64,000 nt of DNA from Pontibacter lucknowensis (GTDB taxonomy: Bacteria; Bacteroidota; Bacteroidia; Cytophagales; Hymenobacteraceae), in assembly GCF_900156415.1 (NCBI RefSeq), contig NZ_FTNM01000001.1, positions 1,116,001-1,180,000 of the forward strand. The letters run 5' to 3'. A model generated the notes under the pieces. The model was not told the origin of the DNA and made no database searches. It saw only the letters and a program-made list of their open reading frames with translations. This document shows, in pieces, positions 27,553-35,387 of the stretch. Both the position numbers and the translations under genes were made by a program. The first letter of the stretch is position 1, and each line of letters begins with the position of its first letter.

Positions 27553-28479
27553 ATGAACGACATTAACAAAGCGATTGAGTTACTGCTAAGTAAGCTGGAA
27601 GGCTGGGGCGAGCACTTGATTTTGATGCTGCCGAACATTGTTGTGGCAGTTATCCTCCTGATAATCACATTTATAGTTGCTCGCTTTATCCGTAATGGGC
27701 TCGATAAGGTGATTGGCCGCATCTCACACAGCGCAGCACTCAACAATCTGATATCTACTATACTATACCTGGCTTTGTTAGCCGTCGGCTTCTTCTTTGT
27801 GCTCAGTGTGCTGCAGCTCGACAGGGTGGTTATCTCCTTGCTGGCTGGTGTGGGTATCATTGGTCTGGCCCTGGGTTTTGCCTTTCAGGATATTGCCGCC
27901 AACTTCATCTCAGGCATTATCATTGCCGTGCAGAAGCCTTTCGGGGTAGGCGATATGATTGAGACCAATGATTATTTTGGAGTGATTGAGCGGGTGTCCC
28001 TGCGCACGCTGGATATCCGAAAGCCTTCAGGTGAGCTGGTGAAGCTGCCTAACAAAATGGTGTTTGAGAACCCGGTAACTAATTATTCAAGTAGCGGCAT
28101 CCGACGTCTTGACCTGGACGTGGGCGTGTCGTATGGCGAAGATCTGGAAAAGGTGCAGCAAATTGTGATAGAAGCGCTACAGGATGTAAAAAACCGAGTG
28201 AAGACCCGCGACGTGGAAGTGATGTACGATGCGTTTAATGACAGTTCGATCGACTTTAAAGCCCGCTTTTGGATATCTTATTCCCGGCAGATAGATTTTG
28301 TGTCGGCTAAAAGTGATGCGATCATCAAGATCAAGAAGGCTTTTGATGCGAACGATATCATGATTCCATTCCCGATCAGGACACTCGATTTCGGCATAAA
28401 AGGCGGCGAGAAGCTAAACGAGCATTTGGAAGACTTGCAGGCCCAGATGAAGAATGGCCGTAATATGTCAGATAATTAG
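27553..28479 (+). CDS. Mechanosensitive ion channel, MscS family
   Basis: A 308-residue small-conductance mechanosensitive channel. Three N-terminal helices (about residues 20-45, 65-82 and 90-125), the last being the pore-lining helix with the Gly/Ala pattern GVGIIGLALGFAFQDIAANFISGI, then the MscS beta domain (GDMIET..., GVIERVSLRTLDIRKPSGELVKLPN) and an alpha/beta C-terminal domain. It opens when membrane tension rises and protects against osmotic downshock. It lies 39 bp after the radical SAM gene and ends at a strong terminator, so the two may be co-transcribed. Confidence 0.94.
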   Translation: MNDINKAIELLLSKLEGWGEHLILMLPNIVVAVILLIITFIVARFIRNGLDKVIGRISHSAALNNLISTILYLALLAVGFFFVLSVLQLDRVVISLLAGVGIIGLALGFAFQDIAANFISGIIIAVQKPFGVGDMIETNDYFGVIERVSLRTLDIRKPSGELVKLPNKMVFENPVTNYSSSGIRRLDLDVGVSYGEDLEKVQQIVIEALQDVKNRVKTRDVEVMYDAFNDSSIDFKARFWISYSRQIDFVSAKSDAIIKIKKAFDANDIMIPFPIRTLDFGIKGGEKLNEHLEDLQAQMKNGRNMSDN

Positions 28480-28500
28480 GTATAGCAAATACTGCAGTTA

Positions 28501-28540
28501 AAACAGAAAGGGCCGATCAATCGGCCCTTTCTGTTTTATT
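28501..28540. terminator. Bidirectional intrinsic terminator
   Basis: A perfect 17-bp inverted repeat (28501-28517 with 28522-28538) with a 4-nt loop, between convergent mscS and the 112-residue gene. Its AAAACAGAAA-GGG arm resembles the terminator at 37932. Confidence 0.9.
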
Positions 28541-28874
28541 TGTCTTTTTTATCGAGGTTCTTGCCAAGGTCTTCTACTTGCTTCAGGAAGTTGTCTACCT
28601 TCTCGTCGGCATAAGGGCCGTAAGAGTTAGAAATCGTGCCGCGCAGGCCATTGTTGGTTTCTACAGCATACAATATCGACATGTCATCCGGGTCACTTTC
28701 ACCTTCGAAGCGGTAAAAGTCCACGATGCGTACCTGGTCTGGTCCAAAAGTGTGCTTGTCCTCCATGGTGCAAAGCGTGCCTTCACCCGATACTTTAAAG
28801 TCATAGGTATAGCCATCTTTGCGGAGGCGGTTGAGCACATTGACCAGGGATCTTTCTTCTACTTTATCTTGCAT
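28536..28874 (-). CDS. Small conserved Bacteroidetes protein (112 aa)
   Basis: A soluble acidic protein of 112 residues. The run RKDGYTYDFKV, the segment ...FYRFEGESDPDDMSILYAVE and the ending NGLRGTISNSYGPYA match a small family common in Bacteroidetes that is often labelled 'phosphoribosylpyrophosphate synthetase'. That label is not credible here: at about a third of the needed length it has no PRPP-binding motif. The function is unknown. The frame could start at 28922, but the family start is MQDKVEER at 28874, and the first part of the longer form is unlike the rest. A GTATAG/CTATAC palindrome lies just upstream at 28906-28919. Confidence 0.72.
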   Translation of the reverse strand: MQDKVEERSLVNVLNRLRKDGYTYDFKVSGEGTLCTMEDKHTFGPDQVRIVDFYRFEGESDPDDMSILYAVETNNGLRGTISNSYGPYADEKVDNFLKQVEDLGKNLDKKDK

Positions 28875-29090
28875 AGCGTATAGTTTTAAGGGATGTTCTG
28901 TTAAGTATAGAACTATACGCAAAATCAGGCAATGGATACGAAAAAGGGACTGGAATAATTCAGGGGCCGGCTCCGGGAGGTATACATCAGCGTAAAAATA
29001 GCCAACTAAACCATAGTAAGGTATGGGGGCTATACCTACGGATGCAGGTGAGGCGTTAAGCCAAAAACCGAGTAGCGGGAATAAGGGAAG

Positions 29091-29267
29091 CTACACCGCC
29101 TTCTTGTCGAGTTCTTTTTGAATTTTGCTGAAGTCGATGGCTGAGCAGCTGCCGCAGCCTTTGGCGCAGCCGGCGTTCTTGTTTGGCATGAAACTTCGGT
29201 AAATTACCCAGCCCATGTAGCCTACTGCCACTGCGAATATCAGGAAAATGATGATTTGCTGTACCAT
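29091..29267 (-). CDS. FeoB-associated Cys-rich membrane protein
   Basis: A 58-residue protein: one N-terminal transmembrane helix (VQQIIIFLIFAVAVGYMGWVIY) followed by a Cys-rich motif CAKGCGSCSAID. This is the layout of the small 'FeoB-associated' proteins, thought to help ferrous iron transport or iron handling. No feoA or feoB is in the window. An earlier ATG at 29285 is possible, but a TATCTTTG element at 29291-29298 (minus strand) would start transcription around 29284, so the ATG at 29267 is preferred. Single gene. Confidence 0.78.
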   Translation of the reverse strand: MVQQIIIFLIFAVAVGYMGWVIYRSFMPNKNAGCAKGCGSCSAIDFSKIQKELDKKAV

Positions 29268-29290
29268 ATCGTTCTGCTCTATCAACTATA

Positions 29291-29298
29291 CAAAGATA
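29291..29298 (-). promoter_or_regulatory. Candidate -7 element (TATCTTTG on minus strand)
   Basis: Perfect TAnnTTTG match immediately upstream of the FeoB-associated protein gene; helps decide its start. Confidence 0.5.
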
Positions 29299-29387
29299 CA
29301 AAAAGTTTAGGTCCGTTCCTGATTTTAACCCAAAGACGAAAGGAGTTCGCTAAAAGGACTTTTTCTACAGCTCCATCGGCTTAAAAA

Positions 29388-30191
29388 TCAGGGCAGTTGT
29401 TCTTTCCAGTGCTCGGCGATGGTGTCGAGCATTTCCTGATGGATGTTGCCGTTGCTGGCCACAATTTCGCGGCCAAAAATATAGTCGCCCCCAGCCGTGA
29501 ATTTAGAGACATGGCCACCCGCCTCTTGCACGATAATAGCGCCTCCTGCCACATCCCAGGCGTTCAGGTTGTATTCGAAGAATCCTTCAAAACGTCCTGC
29601 TGCCACATAAGCCAGGTCCAGCGCGGCAGAGCCAAGCCTGCGTACCCCATGCGACTTGCCCATAAAGGCACCCAGTACCTGCAGGTACTGCTGCGTGAGC
29701 CCAAACTCATAGTAGGGGAATCCTGTGGCAATGAGCGAATCTCTTAAGCCTTCTGCTGGCGAAACCTGGATGGGGTTGTCATTTAAGAACGCACCGTTGC
29801 CCTTTGTCGCATAAAAGCACTCGTCTTTGTTCACTTCATATACAATGCCTAGCACCACCTCATCGCCATCCAGCAGTGCTACGCTAACAGAGTACAGTGG
29901 CAGACCGTGGGTGAAGTTGGTGGTGCCGTCCAGCGGGTCGATAATCCAGTTGAAGCGTTCGCCACGGGTGTTGTCCGTTTCCTCCTCCGTTATAAAACCC
30001 GCCTCTGGCAACAGGTTGCGCAATGCCTCTACCAGCTGCTTCTCAGCCTCCTTATCCACGTAGGACACCAGGTTATTGAAGCCCTTGAGCTCTACCCTAC
30101 CCCTGTCAAAGTTCCCGGCTTCATGCTTGATGAAGGCGCCTACTTTTTTGACGATGATATTGGCATTATGGCAAAGTTGCTGCAAGTTCAT
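29388..30191 (-). CDS. suhB: Inositol monophosphatase family protein
   Basis: A 267-residue Mg2+-dependent phosphatase. Metal ligands: Glu69/Glu70 in ITEEET, the motif DPLDGTTNF at residues 85-93, and the C-terminal WDVAGGAIIVQEAGG. Family members hydrolyse inositol-1-phosphate or related sugar phosphates such as 3'(2')-phosphoadenosine 5'-phosphate; the general motifs fit the SuhB/IMPase branch. Its ATG overlaps the stop of the upstream DUF4105 gene by 4 bp, showing translational coupling. No clear functional link between the two is known to me. Confidence 0.9.
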   Translation of the reverse strand: MNLQQLCHNANIIVKKVGAFIKHEAGNFDRGRVELKGFNNLVSYVDKEAEKQLVEALRNLLPEAGFITEEETDNTRGERFNWIIDPLDGTTNFTHGLPLYSVSVALLDGDEVVLGIVYEVNKDECFYATKGNGAFLNDNPIQVSPAEGLRDSLIATGFPYYEFGLTQQYLQVLGAFMGKSHGVRRLGSAALDLAYVAAGRFEGFFEYNLNAWDVAGGAIIVQEAGGHVSKFTAGGDYIFGREIVASNGNIHQEMLDTIAEHWKEQLP

Positions 30192-31426
30192 ATACGCTCT
30201 TTGATTTTAGGGTTTGTGTTGCTGATCACTGCCGGTTGTCGGGCAGCCCAAACCGTATACGCGGCTCTTACAAGGAGGGCTAAAGCGATCGGGAAAACTG
30301 CGGCATGTAACTGCTGTGGCCACACCAACCACAATAAAAGTGTGATGATAGCCAGCGCAGCCGTCACCAGCATGTACTTCTGTAGCCAGCCCGGCAGTAC
30401 AGGCCTGGCCAGAAAAGCTGCGGCTACAACATGGGTAGGTAGTGCCCAAAGCAGGTTAAAGTTATTCGCAGCTGCCTGGTGGTCAGTGGCAAACCACAGT
30501 AGGAACAGCAGCACACCCAGTAGACCTGTAATCAGGAACAGGAACACATCAAACGTACGGCTGCGCTTGCGGCGCTTGTAATCGAGCACGGTGATGGCCA
30601 GTACAAGGCCAAAAAACAGCCACCACACCAATATAGGGTTAAACAGGCTGCCAGCTGAGGCCGGCATCGGAGTATTCTGGAAAATGACCTGCGGCTCTCC
30701 TACCAAAGGCACCTGCTGTCCGTTTTGCTGGATCGTGGCGCTGGCAAATCCCTCTGAAAGATAATCGGGCAGGAACATGTACTCGTAAGGCGTGGCTGTG
30801 CGATCGATGGGCGCTCCCAAGGCCAGGTCGATGCCAAAGTCGGACCAGGGCTGCGGTGGCAGGTATAGGTCGATCAGGTTGCGGAAGCTCATGTCCTGAT
30901 CAAGATGCTCCACATTAAAAGCCACCTGGTTCGGGAAAGTAGCTTCTATGCCATCGCGGATACGGGTGGCACAGTTGTCGAAAAAGAAGTCGTAGAGGTA
31001 AAAGCGGTTTTCGGGCAGGTAATTGTTTGTCAGAAACTGCCAGTACTGCTGTTTCTGCGCTTCCGTGAAGTTCATCTCCTGCTCATAAATAGAGCGATTG
31101 TCCAGGGTATAGCTGTAGGCGAAATCCTGGAAGTAGGCGATGGAGAGCTTGTAGTTGAGCTTGCCGCGGATGAACTTGATGTAGAAGCCCGGCTCGTTGA
31201 AATCGAAGGTACCGTAGTTGAATACGATGTCCATACCTGAGGCAGGATCATTGACGCGCACAGCGCTGTGCCCGAAGATGGCATAGAGTTCATCGCCTGG
31301 CGAGCAGGTGATCAGGCTGATTCTGGCCTCAGGAGACAAACGGGTGCCCTCAAACTGCGCCTTCGCCTGCACGGCAAAAAGCAGCAACATCAAAATCAGT
31401 GAAAGCTTTTTAAGGTATAGCTTCAT
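30188..31426 (-). CDS. DUF4105 domain membrane protein
   Basis: A 412-residue protein with signal peptide (cleavage near KAQFE, residue 24). The N-terminal domain (about 25-235) has DUF4105 features: a GHSAVRV motif around residue 53 and a DNCATRIRD motif near 149, offering His and Cys residues as in NlpC/P60-like hydrolases, although catalysis is unproven. The C-terminal part has about five hydrophobic helices (from residue 263), so it is membrane-bound at the C-terminus. It overlaps the inositol phosphatase gene by 4 bp and lies 19 bp downstream of rsmI, so rsmI, this gene and suhB may form one transcript. Confidence 0.84.
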   Translation of the reverse strand: MKLYLKKLSLILMLLLFAVQAKAQFEGTRLSPEARISLITCSPGDELYAIFGHSAVRVNDPASGMDIVFNYGTFDFNEPGFYIKFIRGKLNYKLSIAYFQDFAYSYTLDNRSIYEQEMNFTEAQKQQYWQFLTNNYLPENRFYLYDFFFDNCATRIRDGIEATFPNQVAFNVEHLDQDMSFRNLIDLYLPPQPWSDFGIDLALGAPIDRTATPYEYMFLPDYLSEGFASATIQQNGQQVPLVGEPQVIFQNTPMPASAGSLFNPILVWWLFFGLVLAITVLDYKRRKRSRTFDVFLFLITGLLGVLLFLLWFATDHQAAANNFNLLWALPTHVVAAAFLARPVLPGWLQKYMLVTAALAIITLLLWLVWPQQLHAAVFPIALALLVRAAYTVWAARQPAVISNTNPKIKERI

Positions 31427-31445
31427 AAATTTAATCGTATTCAGT

Positions 31446-32138
31446 TTACTTTGCTCCCGCCCCGGAAACGACCACTACAAACTCACCCTTAATTGCCTTG
31501 GTGGTGAAAATCTCAATCAGCTCGTCGAGTGTACCGTTCACAGTTTCTTCAAACATCTTCGAGATTTCACGTGAAACAGAAGCCATGCGTTCGCCGCCGA
31601 AGTACTCCTTAAACTGCGTGAGGGTCTTGAGCAGGCGGTGCGGGGACTCATAGAAAATCATGGTCCGCTCCTCCTCTGCCAGGCTGATCAGGCGCGTCTG
31701 GCGTCCTTTTTTCAAAGGCAGGAAACCCTCGAAGGTGAAGCGGTCGGTGCTGAAGCCTGATTTAACCAAGGCTGGCACAAAGGCGGTTGCGCCAGGGAGG
31801 CACTCTACTTTAAGGTCAGCCTTGAGGCATTCGCGCACGAGCAGGAAGCCAGGGTCAGAAATCCCAGGTGTACCGGCATCCGAGATCAATGCCATTACTT
31901 CGCCTGCCTTCATGCGATCCACCAGATGGGCGCTGGCTTTGTGTTCGTTGTGCAAGTGGTGGCTGTGCATGCGCTTCTCTATACCTAAGTGCTGCAATAG
32001 TTTGCCGCTGGTGCGCGTGTCTTCGGCCAGTATAACGTCCACTTCCTTCAGTATGCGTATAGCCCGCAGCGTGATATCCTCCAGGTTGCCGATGGGGGTT
32101 GGCACCAGGTATAGGTTAGTTTTTTCAGGTTCCTGCAT
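31446..32138 (-). CDS. rsmI: 16S rRNA (cytidine-1402-2'-O)-methyltransferase
   Basis: A 230-residue RsmI. It 2'-O-methylates C1402 in the decoding centre of 16S rRNA using SAM. Diagnostic segments: YLVPTPIGNLEDITLRA at the N-terminus, LAEDTRTSGKLL near 38, and ISDAGTPGISDPG near 84. Length is slightly short of the usual 280-290, but the methyltransferase fold is complete. A TACCTTTG element lies 5 bp upstream of the ATG (32143-32150), which would put the transcript start at or within the start codon. It leads a probable three-gene operon with the DUF4105 and inositol phosphatase genes. Confidence 0.93.
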   Translation of the reverse strand: MQEPEKTNLYLVPTPIGNLEDITLRAIRILKEVDVILAEDTRTSGKLLQHLGIEKRMHSHHLHNEHKASAHLVDRMKAGEVMALISDAGTPGISDPGFLLVRECLKADLKVECLPGATAFVPALVKSGFSTDRFTFEGFLPLKKGRQTRLISLAEEERTMIFYESPHRLLKTLTQFKEYFGGERMASVSREISKMFEETVNGTLDELIEIFTTKAIKGEFVVVVSGAGAK

Positions 32139-32142
32139 ACAG

Positions 32143-32150
32143 CAAAGGTA
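32143..32150 (-). promoter_or_regulatory. Candidate -7 element of rsmI (TACCTTTG)
   Basis: Matches TAnnTTTG on the minus strand, 5 bp from the start codon, implying a leaderless mRNA if active. Confidence 0.42.
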
Positions 32151-32232
32151 TTACTTAATTGTCGATTGTTAAGGACTGATTGCAGTGCCGGGGTATAAGC
32201 CAGCTCCTGACAGCAACTCTGATGACGCAGCC

Positions 32233-32478
32233 TCAGACCATCAGCTCGTCGTACAGCTGATCAATGCGCCGGGCCAGTTCCACATCCTTGTCAGTGACGG
32301 TATTGCCGGCATCGTGTGTTGTCAGTTCGATCTCCACTTTGTTGTATACATTGCTCCACCATGGGTGATGATTGAGCTCTTCAGCCACATCGGCCACATT
32401 GTTCATAAAAGTCATAGCCGCTCTGAAGTCTTTGAACTCAAAGCTGCGGGTGAGTTTATTATCTGTTTCTTTCCACAT
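32233..32478 (-). CDS. 4a-hydroxytetrahydrobiopterin dehydratase (PCD/DCoH)
   Basis: An 81-residue pterin-4a-carbinolamine dehydratase. The substrate-binding motif EELNHHPWW (residues about 32-40) and the later LTTHDAGNTVTDKD, with its conserved His, are both present. It dehydrates the carbinolamine pterin made by aromatic amino acid hydroxylases. It is shorter than the common 95-110 residues, missing an N-terminal segment. The frame opens much further upstream (to 32691) into sequence that is hydrophobic and unlike the family and overlaps the divergent SDR promoter, so the ATG at 32478 is used. The family is clear, physiological substrate less so. Confidence 0.86.
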   Translation of the reverse strand: MWKETDNKLTRSFEFKDFRAAMTFMNNVADVAEELNHHPWWSNVYNKVEIELTTHDAGNTVTDKDVELARRIDQLYDELMV

Positions 32479-32602
32479 AATCCAGGGACATATTTTAAGG
32501 TATAAACGGCTGACTGCCTTGCAAGATACCGAGCTACGGTAACTAGGCCAAAAATGCAGGCGTATAGGTATGGACTGCAAGCACATTAAAACTATAAAAA
32601 CT

Positions 32603-33463
32603 ATGGCAAACAAACCAGAAGAAGTACCTGCCCAGAAACAGGAAGAGCAACCGGGCAAAGAACATAAAATGACGCCACAGCCGGAGTACATACGCGAAAA
32701 CTACAAAGGCAGCGATAAGCTCAAAGGCAAGAAAGCCCTGATTACAGGCGGTGATAGCGGCATAGGTCGTGCCGTGGCTGTGCACTTCGCCCGTGAAGGC
32801 GCGGATGTAGCCATCATATACCTGAACGAGGACAAAGACGCCAAAGACACCCTGCAACTTATAGAAAAGGAAGGCCGCAAAGGGGTGATCATTTCAGGTG
32901 ATATCGGAGACGAAGCCTTCTGCAAAAAAGCTGTCCAGCAGGCTGTAAATGATCTTGGCGGGCTGGACATATTGGTGAACAACGCCGCAGAGCAGCACGA
33001 GCAGACAGATCTAAAGGACATATCGAAAGACCAGCTGCAACGTACTTTTAAGACAAACATCTTCTCGATGTTCTACATGACTAAAGCAGCTTTGGAGCAC
33101 ATGAAAGAAGGTAGCGCCATCGTAAACTCTACTTCCGTTACCTCCTACCGCGGTAGCCACCACCTCATGGATTATGCCTCTACCAAGGGGGCCATTACTT
33201 CCTTTACCCGCTCCCTGTCCTCTAACCTGGCAGAAAAGAAAATACGGGTGAATGCTGTGGCCCCAGGTCCAATCTGGACACCGCTTATACCTGCCTCATT
33301 TGATGAGAAGAAAGTAAAAGAGTTTGGCCAGAATGTGCCGCTTGGGCGTCCCGGGCAGCCATCGGAAGTAGCGCCGGCCTATGTTTTGCTGGCTTCTCAG
33401 GACGGATCCTATATAACCGGACAGGTGATCCATGTGAATGGCGGCGAACTGGTTGGAGGCTAA
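32603..33463 (+). CDS. Stress-type SDR family oxidoreductase
   Basis: A 286-residue SDR with an extra 40-residue hydrophilic N-terminus (EEVPAQKQEEQPGKEHKMTPQPEYIRENYKGS), the layout of the general stress protein 39/YhdG-YdaD group. NAD(P) motif TGGDSGIGRA near residue 49; NNAA; catalytic Tyr/Lys in MDYASTKGA. The frame extends to 32570, but MANKPEEV at 32603 is a better start. It is divergent from the pterin dehydratase gene. It is followed by two small hydrophilic proteins, a set that looks like a general stress module (inference). Substrate unknown. Confidence 0.87.
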   Translation: MANKPEEVPAQKQEEQPGKEHKMTPQPEYIRENYKGSDKLKGKKALITGGDSGIGRAVAVHFAREGADVAIIYLNEDKDAKDTLQLIEKEGRKGVIISGDIGDEAFCKKAVQQAVNDLGGLDILVNNAAEQHEQTDLKDISKDQLQRTFKTNIFSMFYMTKAALEHMKEGSAIVNSTSVTSYRGSHHLMDYASTKGAITSFTRSLSSNLAEKKIRVNAVAPGPIWTPLIPASFDEKKVKEFGQNVPLGRPGQPSEVAPAYVLLASQDGSYITGQVIHVNGGELVGG

Positions 33464-33515
33464 TCTAACTAAACCATAGCGGCCGAAATGGAGTAAAAAC
33501 AGGTATAGCTCTCAA

Positions 33516-33851
33516 GTGGAGCAAGATAAAGACACAACTATGGAAAATAAAGAAAACGATAAACACGCAGGAGAATCGCAGCACAGCGATGCAGCCAAAA
33601 ACAGGCCGGTTCGCGTGATAGAGGACGATACGACAGATCAGGAATTTCGTGCGGGGCATATTATACCAGGTGCTGATCCGCCGAAGAACGAACACCAGCG
33701 CGGCGGCTTCGGTAACCGTGACGGCAAAGAGGGCTTCGGCAGCGATACTGCCTCCGAAGGTCCGTCAGCCACCGGCGTCAATGACTTCGCCGACGACGGC
33801 ACGCCACCGCCCGACAACATGCGTACCGAAGACGAAGGGCGCGGTACCTGA
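33516..33851 (+). CDS. Small hydrophilic protein, 111 aa
   Basis: Composition is very unusual: almost no hydrophobic residues, rich in Asp, Glu, Gly, Lys and Asn, with short Gly-rich turns (GGFGNRDGKEGFGSD). It is probably disordered, like LEA or stress-induced hydrophilic proteins, but I know no family. The start could also be the ATG at 33540 (MENKENDK), and then the first 8 codons are untranslated. It lies 53 bp after the stress-type SDR. Function unknown; expression with the SDR is an inference from spacing. Confidence 0.6.
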   Translation: MEQDKDTTMENKENDKHAGESQHSDAAKNRPVRVIEDDTTDQEFRAGHIIPGADPPKNEHQRGGFGNRDGKEGFGSDTASEGPSATGVNDFADDGTPPPDNMRTEDEGRGT

Positions 33852-33948
33852 TCATTATAATTGATTTTTAAAACAGGTATAGCTTCACTCAGGTAAAGAC
33901 CTAGGTCGCTTGCCTTTTATTTTTAACTTAAATACAAGGAGACACATT

Positions 33949-34188
33949 ATGCCATCATATAAGCATACCCAGCCCGGCGGGGCTGATTCAGGAAACCCAA
34001 CAGGACGTGGTCAAAGCAAAGGTACTGGTGACAAACCGGTAGATCCGAATAGCACCCGTGCAGAGCGTGAAGACCTGGAAAATAAGTATACCGTGGACGA
34101 TGCGGATGAAACAGGAGCCAATGTGCGCGTGAACAATCCGAACCGCAATCATCACAAACCAGGCTTAGACAACAACAAGTATAACTAA
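33949..34188 (+). CDS. Small hydrophilic protein with strong Shine-Dalgarno site, 79 aa
   Basis: A 79-residue, highly charged protein lacking hydrophobic segments, with PGGADSGNPTGRGQSKGTGDKP and a C-terminal NNPNRNHHKPG stretch. It is probably disordered. The ATG at 33949 is chosen over an earlier one at 33910 because a strong AAGGAG site lies at the ideal distance (33936-33942), unusual in this window. It lies downstream of the SDR and the other small hydrophilic protein and may belong with them to a stress response. No family recognised. Confidence 0.62.
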   Translation: MPSYKHTQPGGADSGNPTGRGQSKGTGDKPVDPNSTRAEREDLENKYTVDDADETGANVRVNNPNRNHHKPGLDNNKYN

Positions 34189-34208
34189 TCAGAAAAACAG
34201 CTGAAAAG

Positions 34209-34243
34209 AATAGCACCTGCTCATGAAACAGGTGCTATTTTTT
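34209..34243 (+). terminator. Intrinsic terminator after the small hydrophilic gene
   Basis: AATAGCACCTG (34209-34219) pairs with CAGGTGCTATT (34229-34239), ending in a T run. Confidence 0.86.
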
Positions 34244-34283
34244 TAGCTGCTTCAAACCGATTCAGACCAGACGTACTCCCGCC

Positions 34284-34979
34284 ATGGCCCGATACGCGAT
34301 CAGTGACATACACGGCTGCGCCCGCACCTTCAAAACGCTCGTACTCGAGCAACTGCAACTCAAAAAAACCGATGAGCTATACCTGCTGGGCGACTACGTG
34401 AACAAAGGCCCCGACAGCAAAGGCGTGCTGGATTTTATCCTGCACCTCCAAAAACAGCACTACCAGGTGCACTGCCTGCGCGGCAATCATGACCAGATGC
34501 TGCTCAAAGCCGCTTCGAAAGGTGAGTCGGCTGTTAGTCTTTCGGCATCTGAAAAACAAATGGTGCTACATAACTTTGGCATGCACGATTTCAGGAAATT
34601 CCCCACCTATTACGCCAACTTCATTGATTCCCTCCCCTTCTACCTTGAATTACCCGACTACTTTTTGGTGCATGCCGGCTTCGACTTCCATCAAACCGAC
34701 CTTTTTAGAGACAAAGAAGCCATGCTTAACATAAGACACTACGAAGTCGACTGGGATCGCCTCGGTAATAAGAGGCTCCTGCACGGCCATACCCCCACTC
34801 CCCTACATACGATCAAGAAAAGTGCTGCACATCAGGATGCCCGTATCAACCTCGATGCAGGCTGCGTGTACTACAAAAACGCAGCTTATGGTAACCTTGT
34901 GGCATTGGATTTAGATACTAATTTATTAAATATTCAGTGCAATTTAGACAGGCCTTATACGGTTCGCAGAAAGAGCTGA
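34284..34979 (+). CDS. PPP-type metallophosphoesterase
   Basis: A 231-residue calcineurin-like phosphoesterase with the full motif series of serine/threonine phosphatases: DIHG (Asp8, His10), GDYVNKGPDS around 36-45, GNHD around 68-71, and HGHTPT near 167. It uses two metal ions and acts on phosphoserine/threonine, or on dinucleoside tetraphosphates as in ApaH-like members. The size matches small bacterial PPP phosphatases. It is a single gene, just after a terminator. Substrate unknown. Confidence 0.89.
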   Translation: MARYAISDIHGCARTFKTLVLEQLQLKKTDELYLLGDYVNKGPDSKGVLDFILHLQKQHYQVHCLRGNHDQMLLKAASKGESAVSLSASEKQMVLHNFGMHDFRKFPTYYANFIDSLPFYLELPDYFLVHAGFDFHQTDLFRDKEAMLNIRHYEVDWDRLGNKRLLHGHTPTPLHTIKKSAAHQDARINLDAGCVYYKNAAYGNLVALDLDTNLLNIQCNLDRPYTVRRKS

Positions 34980-35387
34980 CAATTAATTGTTTAAATCATC
35001 ATATAGTGCTTGTTAGATTGTAAAGTTAAACGGTGGAACAGTTGAAAATTAGTGCAATTTGTAAATTTCTGATAAAAAAAATAACAATAATAGTATGGAA
35101 ATTAGCTGTCCTATAATTAATATTGCTTTATATTAATAATTAATTAGACTTAGTTATTCTAGGGGCAAAGTAATTCTTCCGAATATTTTAATAGGTAAAA
35201 AGTGATCCTTTAAGCAGGTATACCACATATTAGCTTATAGCTAGTCAAAATATACCTATCTCGTTAGATCTCTAATATTAGAGTTCTAAAAAATGCTGTA
35301 AAAAGTATAAGTGGAATTACTATGGCCATACTTCGGCTCTAATTAAGCCGCCAACCAACCAGAATCTTCTAATTTTTTGAGTTTTTT
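34980..35387. other. AT-rich intergenic region upstream of T9SS cargo gene
   Basis: About 410 bp, strongly AT-rich, with no credible gene. It contains two AGGTATA copies (35216, and reverse at 35251). No convincing TAnnTTTG element found. Probably the promoter and 5' leader of the 841-residue T9SS protein. Confidence 0.55.

Noticed and set aside
32479..32691. N-terminal extension of the pterin dehydratase
   Set aside because: The residues are hydrophobic and Cys-rich, unlike the family, and would overlap the divergent SDR gene.
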